This document shows, one piece after another, positions 7,382 through 16,205 of a stretch of 43,596 nucleotides of DNA. Under the pieces are notes generated by a model. That model ran no database searches, was not told the origin of the DNA, and saw only the letters and a list, made by a program, of their open reading frames with translations. This DNA comes from an uncultured Bacilli bacterium (GTDB taxonomy: Bacteria > Bacillota_I > Bacilli_A > RF39 > UBA660), in the NCBI GenBank assembly GCA_944363595.1, contig CALVUN010000030.1, positions 1 to 43,596 of the forward strand, in the 5' to 3' direction. The position numbers and the translations under genes were made by a program. Position 1 is the stretch's first letter. The number at the start of each line of letters is the position of its first letter.

Positions 7382-8485
7382 ATGAAAGAAAAAAAGAATA
7401 GTAATAACGTTGTCGTTTTAGTTGTCGCTGTCCTTTTATCATTTGTCAGTGGCACTGTAGGTTCATACCTCGTTATTACCAATGTTCCAAGCATTTCCAA
7501 AAGTATTGTAGAAAACGTAAGCAAATTAGAAATAACCGAAAATAGTATTGCTCCTGCCGTTAATAAAGTATATAATGCTGTCGTAGCTGTCATGTCATAT
7601 AAACAAGAACAACTAATTGCAACAGGTACAGGTTTTGCATATAAAGAAAATGATGGCAAAGAATATATTATGACAAATAACCATGTTATCAGTGGCGCCG
7701 ATAAAGTAATTATTATGCTTAGTAATAATGAACAAGTAGAAGCTACCATTGTAGGTGGTGAAACATATTCCGATATTGCGGTTTTAAGTGTAGATAGCAA
7801 TGATAACCTATCCATAGCCGAGATAGGCGATAGTACTGAAGTACAACTGGGAGATACCGTATTTACTGTAGGTTCACCAATGGGTATTGAGTATAGTGGA
7901 ACAGTAACTAAAGGTATACTATCAGGTAAAGATCGCTTAGTTGAAGTAAGTTTCACAGGATCAACATCAGATTACTATATGAAAGTATTACAAACCGATG
8001 CTGCAATCAATCCAGGAAACAGTGGTGGACCACTTGTCAATATCAACGGTGAAGTAATAGGAATAAATTCCCTAAAATTAGTAGAAGATGAAATCGAAGG
8101 TATGGGTTTTGCTATTCCCATCGAAGATGCAATAGCATATGCTGGTACTATCGAAAATGGTGGTACAGTTGAAAGGCCATTTGTAGGAATAAGCATGGTA
8201 GATGTTGCCAATAGCTATTATCTATGGCAAAACAATATTCAAATTCCCGATAATATAACAGAAGGAGTTGTTATCTTAGAAGCCGTAAATGGTTCTCCAG
8301 CCGCTAAAGCAGGCCTTGAAAAAGGAGATATCATTATAGGTATTAATGATGAAGAAATATCATCAGTAGCAGAATTTAGATACGAATTATATAAACACAA
8401 TGTTGGTGATGAAATAACTATCAAATATAATCGCAGTGGCGAAGAACATGAAGTAAAAATAAAATTAGAAAAAAGTAGCAATTAA
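7382..8485 (+). CDS. htrA: HtrA/DegP-type serine protease with PDZ domain
   Basis: A surface protease of quality control for misfolded exported proteins. Of 367 residues, about 10-32 form a transmembrane anchor. The trypsin-like domain has catalytic His101 (NNHVIS), Asp131 (SDIAVL) and Ser214 (NPGNSGGP). A single PDZ domain covers about 260-363, with GSPAAKAGLEKGDIIIGIND. Length is normal for Bacillota HtrA. SD is GAAAGGA. It starts 14 bp after the Abi-like gene. A bidirectional terminator follows the gene. HtrA is usually induced by envelope stress through CssRS; no such operator is obvious here. Confidence 0.95.
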   Translation: MKEKKNSNNVVVLVVAVLLSFVSGTVGSYLVITNVPSISKSIVENVSKLEITENSIAPAVNKVYNAVVAVMSYKQEQLIATGTGFAYKENDGKEYIMTNNHVISGADKVIIMLSNNEQVEATIVGGETYSDIAVLSVDSNDNLSIAEIGDSTEVQLGDTVFTVGSPMGIEYSGTVTKGILSGKDRLVEVSFTGSTSDYYMKVLQTDAAINPGNSGGPLVNINGEVIGINSLKLVEDEIEGMGFAIPIEDAIAYAGTIENGGTVERPFVGISMVDVANSYYLWQNNIQIPDNITEGVVILEAVNGSPAAKAGLEKGDIIIGINDEEISSVAEFRYELYKHNVGDEITIKYNRSGEEHEVKIKLEKSSN

Positions 8486-8535
8486 AAGCCTCAGCCAAAT
8501 AATTTATTTTTGCTGAAGCTCTTCCAATAACATAT

Positions 8536-8570
8536 AAAAACCCCATTTCAAAAAAGAAATGAGGTTTTTT
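8536..8570. terminator. Bidirectional terminator between htrA and fucO
   Basis: AAAAACCCCATTTC, a 6-A loop, then GAAATGAGGTTTTT, with one mismatch or G-T pair. The A and T tracts on both sides make it work in both directions for the converging genes. Confidence 0.85.
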
Positions 8571-8574
8571 CATA

Positions 8575-9726
8575 TTAATAAGCTTTTTTAAATAACATGA
8601 TAAGATCATCTTTAGTAACATCTCTAGGATTACCGCCTGTACAAGGATCAACTAATGCCTTTTCAGCAAGAATATCAATATCCTCTAACTTAGCACCAAC
8701 TTCTCGCATATGTTGTTTAATTTCAAGTTTAGTTTCCAATTCCCTAATAGCTCTAACAACAATTCTAACCGCTTCTGATCCCTTAGCGCCACTAACATTA
8801 AGTCCCATAGCTAAACCAATATCAATAAATCGCTCTCCACATACCTCACCATTCCATTCCATGATATAAGGTAAAAATAAAGAACAAGCCATACCATGAG
8901 CAACATCGTAAGTAGCACCCAATTGATGAGCCATTGAATGAACAATACCAAGACCAACATTAGAAAAGCCCATTCCTGCAATATATTGAGCAATACCCAT
9001 ATTTGTTATTGCTTCAGGATCCTTATCAATAACAGCCTTTTCAATATTATGATATATCATATTAATAGCTTTCAAATGAAACATATCAGTCATATCCCAA
9101 TGAGCTTTAGTAATATAGCCCTCCATTGCATGAGTCAAAGCATCCATTCCCGTCGCAGCAGCAACACCTTTGGGCATACTAGCCATAAGTTCCGAATCAA
9201 TAATCGATAATACAGGAATATCATTAGGATCGACACAAACCAACTTAACCACTCGTTCAGGATCAGTAATAACATAATTAATTGTTACTTCTGCTCCTGT
9301 ACCAGCCGTCGTAGGAAGAGCAATAATAGGAAGAGACTTATTCTTTGTATCTGCCGTTCCTTCTAGAGATTTAATATCCATAAATTGAGGATTCGTTTTA
9401 ACAATTCCGATAGCTTTAGCCGTATCGATTGCCGAACCACCACCAACTGCAATAATATAGTCAGTATTATTATCATTACAAATCTTAAGTCCAGCATGTA
9501 CATTATCAATTGTAGGATTAGGTTTAACCCCGTCGAAGATAACATAATCAATATTAGCACTATCCAAAGTATCAGTAACCAATTTCGTTACACCTGCATC
9601 CATTAAGCTCTTATCAGTTACTAATAAAGCCTTTTTAAAATTCCTTTTTCTAATTTCATTAACAATTTCACTACGTGCTCCATAACCAAAATATGAAGTT
9701 TCATTAAGAATAATTCTATTAGCCAT
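8575..9726 (-). CDS. fucO: Iron-containing alcohol dehydrogenase, FucO/lactaldehyde reductase-like
   Basis: FucO reduces lactaldehyde to 1,2-propanediol with NADH in the cytoplasm. The 383-aa protein closely follows E. coli FucO: MANRIILNET at the start, GGGSAIDTAKAIGIV at 95-109 (NAD site), PTTAGTGAEVTINYVITD at 138-155, and KAATG-type ATGMDALTHA. Metal ligands are Asp195, His199, His263 and His277. The C-terminus ends DPCTGGNPRDVTKDDLIML. It is the last gene of a three-gene operon FIST-aldehyde dehydrogenase-FucO, with gaps of 15 and 17 bp. The operon suggests handling of an aldehyde by both reduction and oxidation. No fucose or rhamnose catabolic genes are nearby, so the substrate may be another short aldehyde. 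Confidence 0.9.
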   Translation of the reverse strand: MANRIILNETSYFGYGARSEIVNEIRKRNFKKALLVTDKSLMDAGVTKLVTDTLDSANIDYVIFDGVKPNPTIDNVHAGLKICNDNNTDYIIAVGGGSAIDTAKAIGIVKTNPQFMDIKSLEGTADTKNKSLPIIALPTTAGTGAEVTINYVITDPERVVKLVCVDPNDIPVLSIIDSELMASMPKGVAAATGMDALTHAMEGYITKAHWDMTDMFHLKAINMIYHNIEKAVIDKDPEAITNMGIAQYIAGMGFSNVGLGIVHSMAHQLGATYDVAHGMACSLFLPYIMEWNGEVCGERFIDIGLAMGLNVSGAKGSEAVRIVVRAIRELETKLEIKQHMREVGAKLEDIDILAEKALVDPCTGGNPRDVTKDDLIMLFKKAY

Positions 9727-9743
9727 AGATTATCAGTTCCTCC

Positions 9744-11180
9744 TTATTTTATGATGTTTTTAAGAATAACTGTCTTAGTTCTAGACATTTCCTTTAAAGT
9801 AGAAGAAACACCCTCATTACCAATTCCCGAATGCTTCCAGCCACCAAAAGGCATTTCAAATGAACGGAAGAAACTAGCACCATTAACGATAAAGCCACCA
9901 CATTCCATCTTTTCTGATACATTCATAGCAAGAGGCATATCGTTAGTAATAATTGCTCCACATAAACCAAATGAAGACTGATTAGCAATATCGATAGCAT
10001 CATCAATATCATCATAACCAATAACACTAATTACTGGTCCAAATATTTCCATATCCTTGGCAACATCCATATCTCTAGTAACATTATCAATAATTGTTGG
10101 CTCGAAGAAAGCCCCATTACGACGTCCACCGTAGACAATATTAGCACCTTGACTGACAGTTAACTTAACCTGATCTTCAACTCTAATTGCCGCATTTTCA
10201 TTAATTAGACAGCCAATTTTAGTATCAGGATCACTTGGCATACCAATTTTTAAAGTCTTAATCTTTTCGATCATTCTTCTAATAAATTCATCTTTAATAC
10301 TATTATGAACTAAGAATCTCTTACTAGCACAACAAACTTGACCAGTATTATATAAACGACCCCATACCGTCTCTTCGACAGCTAAGTCCAAATCAGCATC
10401 CTTGTGAATAATTAAAGCATCATTACCACCTAACTCCAACATAACATGAGTTAAATTCTTACTACAAGTACCCATTGTCTCCATACCTGCAGCCGTAGAA
10501 CCAGTCAAACTAACCAAAGCAACACCTTTATGAGCAGCAAGCCCTTGACCAGCAGTTTTACCATCACCATGTAACACTTCGATTGCCCCGTAAGGAACAC
10601 CAGCTTCAATTAAAAGCTCAACATATTTCGTCAAAGTAAGAGGATTATAAGTAGAAGGCTTAACAATAACCGCATTACCCATCATAAGAGCACTAGGAAC
10701 CTTTTGACAGAACAAATCACTTGGAAAGTTAAAAGGAATAATTGCAGCAACTACCCCAAGAGGCTCTTGAACAGTATACTGAATAGTTCTCTCATTACCT
10801 TTTTCACTTCCCCTAGGAATTAAATGACCATATTCATGTTTTGCCTTTTCCACAAAAGCAGGAACAGCAATATCAACATTATCAATTTCTCCATAAGCTT
10901 CTGTAATAGGTTTACCAGTTTCATCACTCAAACATTTAGCAAGCTCATCTCTATGACTTTTAACGAGCTCATTAAATTTCATTAAAATTTTACCTCTTTC
11001 ATGAATAGGAACTTTAGCCCAAATCTTTTGCCCATTAATAGCCTCTTTAACAGCCATATCAACATCTTCCAAAGAAGAATTAGGCACAGTATCAATAAAT
11101 TCATTAGTCGCTGGATTAGTTACTTCGATAACTCTACCATCACTAGCATCCATCCAATTTTTTCCAATTAAATTTTTCAA
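9744..11180 (-). CDS. NAD(P)-dependent aldehyde dehydrogenase, lactaldehyde/succinate-semialdehyde type
   Basis: A 478-aa member of the aldehyde dehydrogenase superfamily. It has the oxyanion Asn151 (PFNFP), the general base Glu249 (LELGGND), and the catalytic Cys283 in NTGQVCCASKR. FGPVISVIGY and FGGWKHSGIGNEG near the C-terminus are also typical. Family members such as AldA, GabD or lactaldehyde dehydrogenases oxidise short aldehydes to acids; which one applies cannot be read from sequence. It sits 17 bp upstream of fucO and 16 bp downstream of the FIST gene. With FucO it would let the cell route an aldehyde to alcohol or acid and balance NADH. Start chosen at the ATG with the AAGGTGG-type SD. 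Confidence 0.93.
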   Translation of the reverse strand: MKNLIGKNWMDASDGRVIEVTNPATNEFIDTVPNSSLEDVDMAVKEAINGQKIWAKVPIHERGKILMKFNELVKSHRDELAKCLSDETGKPITEAYGEIDNVDIAVPAFVEKAKHEYGHLIPRGSEKGNERTIQYTVQEPLGVVAAIIPFNFPSDLFCQKVPSALMMGNAVIVKPSTYNPLTLTKYVELLIEAGVPYGAIEVLHGDGKTAGQGLAAHKGVALVSLTGSTAAGMETMGTCSKNLTHVMLELGGNDALIIHKDADLDLAVEETVWGRLYNTGQVCCASKRFLVHNSIKDEFIRRMIEKIKTLKIGMPSDPDTKIGCLINENAAIRVEDQVKLTVSQGANIVYGGRRNGAFFEPTIIDNVTRDMDVAKDMEIFGPVISVIGYDDIDDAIDIANQSSFGLCGAIITNDMPLAMNVSEKMECGGFIVNGASFFRSFEMPFGGWKHSGIGNEGVSSTLKEMSRTKTVILKNIIK

Positions 11181-11196
11181 ATTAACACCACCTTAA

Positions 11197-12381
11197 TTAT
11201 TTTTCAAAAGCCGTGAAAGACAACATAAGTCCACCAGCAGCATTAGATTGTTCATCATCAGTATAACCATATTCACCAAAAGTAAATACTGTAATGAAAG
11301 GAACATCTCCTGCTTCTTTTTTCAAATTATCATAAACTTCATTCATTCTATCACCAATACCCAATCTTCTACCACCACAGTGAATTAAAAGATAAGCACC
11401 AGCATCAGGACATTTTTTCTTTAATTCCTTCATAACAGTCTTTGTAGATGAAATCAATTCATCGACAGAAGCTTCCATTTGAATAACAGCAGTATTTTCT
11501 ACTAAATTATTACCAATATTCATAACATCATCATCAACAGAAGCCGTATTCTTATCATCACCAAACATAGGATGACGAATAACTGTCAAACCACCAAGGG
11601 GACTTTTAACACCAAGAGGTTTAGTAATAGAAGCGGATAACAAATTATTTCCTTTAAGCTCTTGAGGTGTACTACCAATCCATTCAGCATATTTTTTCAA
11701 TGAAGAAACTCCATCGATAGTACATAAAGTACGTTTATTTTTAACACCAGTAATAATACCTACATTATTAGTTTCATGATAAGCACCAGTATAAACAGTA
11801 GCAATATTTTTATCAGTATAAATAAATGCAACTGTAACACCATCGTTAAAGATATCATCATTATAAAATAAAGACCATTTACCTTCAACCGTATTATCAG
11901 CGGCACTACCACCAAAACAAGGTACACGACCAATAACATCCTGAATACCCTTAATATAGTCCTCTTCAGCTCCAGGAGCAGCACTCATAAAGAAATAATC
12001 AGGAGCAAAATCCATACCAGATTGTTCTAAAGCCTTAATAGCAACTTGTCTACCAGTTTCTCTAGCACTATCCTGTTTAGCCATTCCATAACAAGAAACT
12101 TCCATAGCATCATCGTCTAAGACTAAAATTTCAACACTACCAGTCTCAGGAATCATGTAACCATCTGGTACTAAAATACCAGCTGAAGTCGTACATCCCA
12201 CAACAGGAATAGTATCATTTACAGACTTAACTCCTTCCATAAGTTTTTCTTGGTCATAAGAAACACTTGAAAACATTAAAGCAATTTTACCATTCAAATC
12301 AGCTGTAGCCATTTCCATTGCGGCTTTACCAGCTTCAAAGCTATCTTCCAAAGTACTATAACCAACTTTTGATTTTAACAT
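11197..12381 (-). CDS. FIST N/C-domain protein, possible sensor
   Basis: A 394-aa cytoplasmic protein built entirely of FIST_N and FIST_C domains. The N-terminal half has KIALMFSSVSYDQEKLMEGV and VVGCTTSAGI; the C-terminal half has GAYLLIHCGGRRLG and FITVFTFGEYGYTDDEQSN. FIST domains are predicted small-ligand sensors usually fused to histidine kinases, cyclases or chemoreceptors. Here the domain stands alone, with no output domain, and leads an operon with two aldehyde/alcohol dehydrogenases. The start at 12381 is fixed by AAGGAGGT and the promoter; a longer open frame upstream would cross the -10. A role in ligand sensing or aldehyde chemistry is inference. Confidence 0.88.
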   Translation of the reverse strand: MLKSKVGYSTLEDSFEAGKAAMEMATADLNGKIALMFSSVSYDQEKLMEGVKSVNDTIPVVGCTTSAGILVPDGYMIPETGSVEILVLDDDAMEVSCYGMAKQDSARETGRQVAIKALEQSGMDFAPDYFFMSAAPGAEEDYIKGIQDVIGRVPCFGGSAADNTVEGKWSLFYNDDIFNDGVTVAFIYTDKNIATVYTGAYHETNNVGIITGVKNKRTLCTIDGVSSLKKYAEWIGSTPQELKGNNLLSASITKPLGVKSPLGGLTVIRHPMFGDDKNTASVDDDVMNIGNNLVENTAVIQMEASVDELISSTKTVMKELKKKCPDAGAYLLIHCGGRRLGIGDRMNEVYDNLKKEAGDVPFITVFTFGEYGYTDDEQSNAAGGLMLSFTAFEK

Positions 12382-12437
12382 TTTATCTACCTCCTTTAAA
12401 ATAATGTAAAACCAAGGATATACTATCCTACAATACA

Positions 12438-12446
12438 ATTATAACA
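12438..12446 (-). promoter_or_regulatory. Extended -10 promoter for the FIST operon
   Basis: On the minus strand TGTTATAAT precedes the FIST start by about 57 bp. A convincing -35 is not seen. A short palindrome, GGATA-N3-TATCC at 12416-12428, lies in the leader and could be an operator. Confidence 0.55.
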
Positions 12447-12509
12447 TTAATATCCAAAAACAAGGCCAAAAAAATTATCATTTTACACAATAAATAACCA
12501 ACAGTAAAA

Positions 12510-12538
12510 TAGACATAAATAGAAAATTAATGTATAAT
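12510..12538 (+). promoter_or_regulatory. Promoter of the rlmN operon
   Basis: TAGACA at 12510-12515, a 17-bp spacer, TATAAT at 12533-12538. It lies 34 bp upstream of the rlmN start, divergent from the FIST operon. Confidence 0.75.
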
Positions 12539-12572
12539 AAAATAAAATCAAATTTCCCAAAAGGAGGCAAAT

Positions 12573-13589
12573 ATGCGTAATATTTATGATATGACTAAAG
12601 AAGAATTAGAAGAATACTTCATTAAAGAAGAAGGAAAAAAATTTCGTGCAACCCAAATATACGAGTATCTATATAAAAAAAGAATTGATGATGTTGAAAA
12701 AATGACTAATATAAGTAAAGAAAGTCGTAAAAAAATAAAAGAAAACTTTTCCTTCGACAAAATAAAACTACTAGTTAAACAAGAAGATAAACTTGTAAAA
12801 AAATATCTTTTTGAACTAGAAGATAAAGAAAGCATAGAATCAGTTGTCATGTTTCATGATTATGGAACCAGTATTTGTGTATCATCCCAAGTAGGATGCA
12901 ATATGGGATGCCGTTTTTGTGAAAGTGGTCGACTAAAAAAAAGAAGAAATTTAAAAGCATATGAAATGGTAGAACAAATATTATTAATAGAAAAAGATAT
13001 TCAAAAGAGAATATCTCATGTAGTAATCATGGGAATAGGAGAACCATTTGATAATTATGACAATGTTATGCGTTTTATTAAAATAATAAATACCGGAAAA
13101 GGAATTGATATAGGTTCTAGACATATAACAGTATCAACTTGTGGTATCATTCCTGGAATAGAAAAATTCATGAATGAACCATATCAAGTTAATTTAGCCA
13201 TAAGCCTTCATGCTCCAACTAATGAAATAAGAAATCAAATAATGCCTATTAATAAAGCATATCCATTAGAAAAGCTAATTCCAACAGTAAAAAAATATTT
13301 TAGTAAAACTAATCGTCGTATAACTTTTGAATATATATTATTAAGAAATATTAATGATCATGAAGAAGATGCATATAATTTAGTTAAGCTAATCAAAGGA
13401 ATAAATTGCTATGTAAATCTCATTCCCTATAACGAAACAGAAAATATTATCTATAAACGTTCAAAAAGTGTGCAAATTACTAAATTTTATGATATACTTA
13501 AGAAGAATGGTATCAACGTAACAATTCGTAAAGAATTTGGCTCAAAAGTTGATGCTGCCTGTGGTCAATTACGCGCGGGTAATAAATAA
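12573..13589 (+). CDS. rlmN: 23S rRNA (A2503-C2)/tRNA (A37-C2) methyltransferase RlmN
   Basis: A radical SAM enzyme that methylates C2 of A2503 in 23S rRNA and A37 in some tRNAs. Of 338 residues, the N-terminal 90 form the RlmN-type HhH-like domain. The iron-sulfur motif is CNMGCRFC (Cys109, Cys113, Cys116); the upstream Cys102 and the C-terminal Cys330 in DAACGQL are the methyl-transfer pair. GIGEPFDNYDNV, SLHAPTNEIRNQIMPIN and FEYILLRNINDH are also present. Cfr (C8 methylation) was considered, but the gene is chromosomal and in the rlmN-prpC-prkC-rsgA-rpe order of B. subtilis, so RlmN is preferred. The motif CESGRLKKRRNL after the cluster differs from the usual CATG/CAST form and is a lineage variant. 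SD is AAGGAGG. Confidence 0.9.
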   Translation: MRNIYDMTKEELEEYFIKEEGKKFRATQIYEYLYKKRIDDVEKMTNISKESRKKIKENFSFDKIKLLVKQEDKLVKKYLFELEDKESIESVVMFHDYGTSICVSSQVGCNMGCRFCESGRLKKRRNLKAYEMVEQILLIEKDIQKRISHVVIMGIGEPFDNYDNVMRFIKIINTGKGIDIGSRHITVSTCGIIPGIEKFMNEPYQVNLAISLHAPTNEIRNQIMPINKAYPLEKLIPTVKKYFSKTNRRITFEYILLRNINDHEEDAYNLVKLIKGINCYVNLIPYNETENIIYKRSKSVQITKFYDILKKNGINVTIRKEFGSKVDAACGQLRAGNK

Positions 13590-13608
13590 TAGAAACGGGA
13601 GGATATAT

Positions 13609-14349
13609 ATGCAAACATTTTATATGACCGATCCAGGTAAAGTGAGAACACATAATGAAGATAACGTAATTATCGTTAATAATAACAATAAAGAATTCCT
13701 AATGGCAGTAGCGGATGGAATGGGAGGCCATAAAGCTGGTGAAATTGCTTCAGAAATAGCTATCAATCATCTAGTTAATTCATTTAACAAATTAACAACC
13801 TTTGGTACCAAAGAACAAGCTATAGAATGGCTACGTCAAGAAGTAACTGAAATCAATAAAAAAATATTTGAATATACAAGTGAAAATCCAGGAAGTAAAG
13901 GTATGGGTACTACGCTCGTTGTAGCCATTAAAACCAATGACTATATTTTATATGGCAATATAGGTGATAGTTCTGGGTATGTTCTAAAAAATGAAAAACT
14001 ACATAAAGTAACTAAGGATCATACTTTAGTAAACTTATTAGTATCAACAGGTGAATTAACCGAAGAAGAAGCCAAATATCACCCACGAAAAAACGTTTTA
14101 ATGCGGGCTCTTGGCGCTAATGATCCAATTGAAATTGATATCTTTGATGTCGATACTTCAGTAAAAGGATTATTCCTATGTAGTGATGGACTAACTAATA
14201 TGCTAACTGAAGAACAAATAGAAAAAACTTTAAATAGCAATCTTCCTATTGAGGAAGTTGTAGAAAAACTAATCAAAAAGAGTAATAGCCGTGGAGGAAC
14301 TGACAATATATCAATTGCTTATTTAAAAAAGGAAAGTGGTGATTTATAA
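13609..14349 (+). CDS. prpC: PP2C-family protein serine/threonine phosphatase PrpC
   Basis: PrpC dephosphorylates targets of the kinase PrkC in the cytoplasm and needs Mn2+. The 246-aa protein has the metal-binding motifs of the family: RTHNEDN (Asp18), VADGMGGHKAGE (Asp36), GMGTTLV, GDSSGYVL, KDHTLVN, SDGLTNML and GGTDNISIAYL. The start is the ATG at 13609, with CGGGAGGA 7 nt upstream; a longer frame overlapping rlmN is not needed. It begins 19 bp after rlmN and its stop TAA overlaps the prkC ATG by one base, so phosphatase and kinase are translationally coupled. Confidence 0.95.
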   Translation: MQTFYMTDPGKVRTHNEDNVIIVNNNNKEFLMAVADGMGGHKAGEIASEIAINHLVNSFNKLTTFGTKEQAIEWLRQEVTEINKKIFEYTSENPGSKGMGTTLVVAIKTNDYILYGNIGDSSGYVLKNEKLHKVTKDHTLVNLLVSTGELTEEEAKYHPRKNVLMRALGANDPIEIDIFDVDTSVKGLFLCSDGLTNMLTEEQIEKTLNSNLPIEEVVEKLIKKSNSRGGTDNISIAYLKKESGDL

Positions 14350-16151
14350 TGTTAGCAAAGGGGCAAAAGATTAACGATCGATATGAGATTGTTAAATCAA
14401 TTGGTGAAGGTGGTATGGCTAATGTCTATTTAGCTATTGATCTAATTTTAGATCGTAAAGTTGCTGTCAAAGTTTTACGTGGTGATTTAGCCAAAGACGA
14501 AAAATTTATTCGTCGCTTTCAAAGAGAAGCCAAGTCCGTTTCTGATTTATCTCATCCCAATATTGTCGAAGTTTATGATGTCGGTGAAGAAGATGGCCAA
14601 TACTATATAGTTATGGAATATATTGAAGGAAAAACACTAAAACAATTAATAAATAAACGAGGAGCTTTAACATTACCTGAAGTAATTGATATCATGACTC
14701 AGCTAACAGATGGCCTAGCCCATGCTCATGAAGCATATATCATTCATCGTGATATCAAACCACAAAATATTATGATTTTAGATAATGGCTTAGTAAAAAT
14801 AACCGATTTTGGGATTGCCATGGCTACTAATGCCACTCAATTAACTCAAACCAATTCCGTCATGGGAAGTGTCCATTATTTACCACCTGAACAAGCAAGT
14901 GGTAAAGGATCGACAATTAAAAGTGATATATATTCATTAGGTATCCTAATGTACGAATTAATAACAGGTTCAGTTCCTTTTAAGGGAGATAATGCCGTTG
15001 AAATAGCCTTAAAACACATGAAAGAAAAAATTCCTAGTGTCCGTAAGCAAAACCCACTTATCCCCCAAAGTGTGGAAAACATTATTTTAAAAGCTACAGC
15101 TAAAAATCCCCGTAATCGATATGATAGTGTAAGAGAAATGCATGACGATTTAGTTACAGCTTTAGAAAGAGATAACGAAAAAAAATATGTTTTTCCATAT
15201 CCCGAAAACGATATTGACGATACCATCGTTGTTCCAACAACAAATAAAGCAACCAAAAAACCAACTAAAGAAATTGTTACACCACCAGAAGAAATAAACA
15301 ATAATGAAGAACCTGAATTAATATCCAAAAACAAGAAAAAAAGTAAAAAACCAATTATAATTGGCAGTATTGTATTAGGTATTCTTATCATTTTAAGTAT
15401 TATCTATCTCTTTTTCTTTCAAAAGAAAGATATAAAAGTACCAGATGTTGTTGGCCTTCCTATTGAAGAAGCCATTGAAATGATCGAAGATGCCGGCTTT
15501 AAATATACAACAGTAGAAGAACAAAGCCATGATGTTGAAGAAGGCTTAGTTATAAAAACATCACCAAAAGCAGGCTCAAGTCGTAAAGAAGGAAGTACCA
15601 TTACCATTTATGAGTCAATTGGAGGCAAATATTACGAACTAGAAGACCTAACTGGTGAAGATGTTAACGAAGTAAAAGCAAGATTAGAACTTTTAGGAAT
15701 AAATGTTACTGTTGAAAAAAGAACCGTCGATAATCCAACTGAGTATAAAGATAAAGAAGACCTTATTATCGATCAAAGCCCTAAATATAATCCTGATGAA
15801 GAAACAATTTTAGAAGAAGGAGATAGCATAACCCTATATGTACCAAATGTCGTTGATGTATATCCTGATATGGTCGAAGAAGGATGGACAGAAGAAGATG
15901 CCAGAGCTTTTGCTGAAGAATATAATATCGAAATTGATGTAACATATGAACAAACAGATGATTATGAAGAAGGAAAAGTAATTTATCAAAATAGACCAGC
16001 AGGAGATACAATCGTCGAAGGAATTACATTGAGAATAAAAGTCGCTCAAAAACCAGATGATCCTATTGACGACCTATTACCAGATGATGGTACAAGCAAT
16101 GATAATCAAGCAGACAATAAAGAAGATACGACCACCAATCAAACACCTTAA
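14349..16151 (+). CDS. prkC: Serine/threonine protein kinase with PASTA domains (PrkC/PknB)
   Basis: A transmembrane kinase that senses muropeptides or lipid II and regulates wall synthesis, growth and, in Bacillus, spore germination. Of 600 residues, 1-270 form the kinase domain with the glycine loop GEGGMANVY (19-27), VAVKVL (Lys41), Glu60, HRDIKPQN (Asp135) and DFG (Asp153). A charged linker (about 285-335) leads to one transmembrane helix at about 336-358. Outside are three PASTA domains, beginning near DIKVPDVVGL, YYELEDLTG and ITLYVPNVVD. The C-terminus is acidic and threonine/glutamine rich. Three PASTA copies is in the family range. The hairpin after the gene probably gives partial termination before rsgA. 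Confidence 0.96.
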   Translation: MLAKGQKINDRYEIVKSIGEGGMANVYLAIDLILDRKVAVKVLRGDLAKDEKFIRRFQREAKSVSDLSHPNIVEVYDVGEEDGQYYIVMEYIEGKTLKQLINKRGALTLPEVIDIMTQLTDGLAHAHEAYIIHRDIKPQNIMILDNGLVKITDFGIAMATNATQLTQTNSVMGSVHYLPPEQASGKGSTIKSDIYSLGILMYELITGSVPFKGDNAVEIALKHMKEKIPSVRKQNPLIPQSVENIILKATAKNPRNRYDSVREMHDDLVTALERDNEKKYVFPYPENDIDDTIVVPTTNKATKKPTKEIVTPPEEINNNEEPELISKNKKKSKKPIIIGSIVLGILIILSIIYLFFFQKKDIKVPDVVGLPIEEAIEMIEDAGFKYTTVEEQSHDVEEGLVIKTSPKAGSSRKEGSTITIYESIGGKYYELEDLTGEDVNEVKARLELLGINVTVEKRTVDNPTEYKDKEDLIIDQSPKYNPDEETILEEGDSITLYVPNVVDVYPDMVEEGWTEEDARAFAEEYNIEIDVTYEQTDDYEEGKVIYQNRPAGDTIVEGITLRIKVAQKPDDPIDDLLPDDGTSNDNQADNKEDTTTNQTP

Positions 16152-16154
16152 ATA

Positions 16155-16184
16155 GTAGCCATCATCAATGGCTACCTTCTTTTT
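16155..16184 (+). terminator. Terminator after prkC
   Basis: GTAGCCAT, loop CATCA, ATGGCTAC, then CTTCTTTTT. It lies only 4 bp after the prkC stop and 22 bp before the rsgA start, so readthrough is probably needed for rsgA unless it has its own promoter. Confidence 0.8.
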
Positions 16185-16205
16185 AAAAATAGGAGGAAAA
16201 ATAAT

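Noticed and set aside
12573-13589. Cfr-type resistance methyltransferase
   Set aside because: The motif order fits both families, but the gene is in the conserved rlmN-prpC-prkC-rsgA-rpe block and no resistance context is present.
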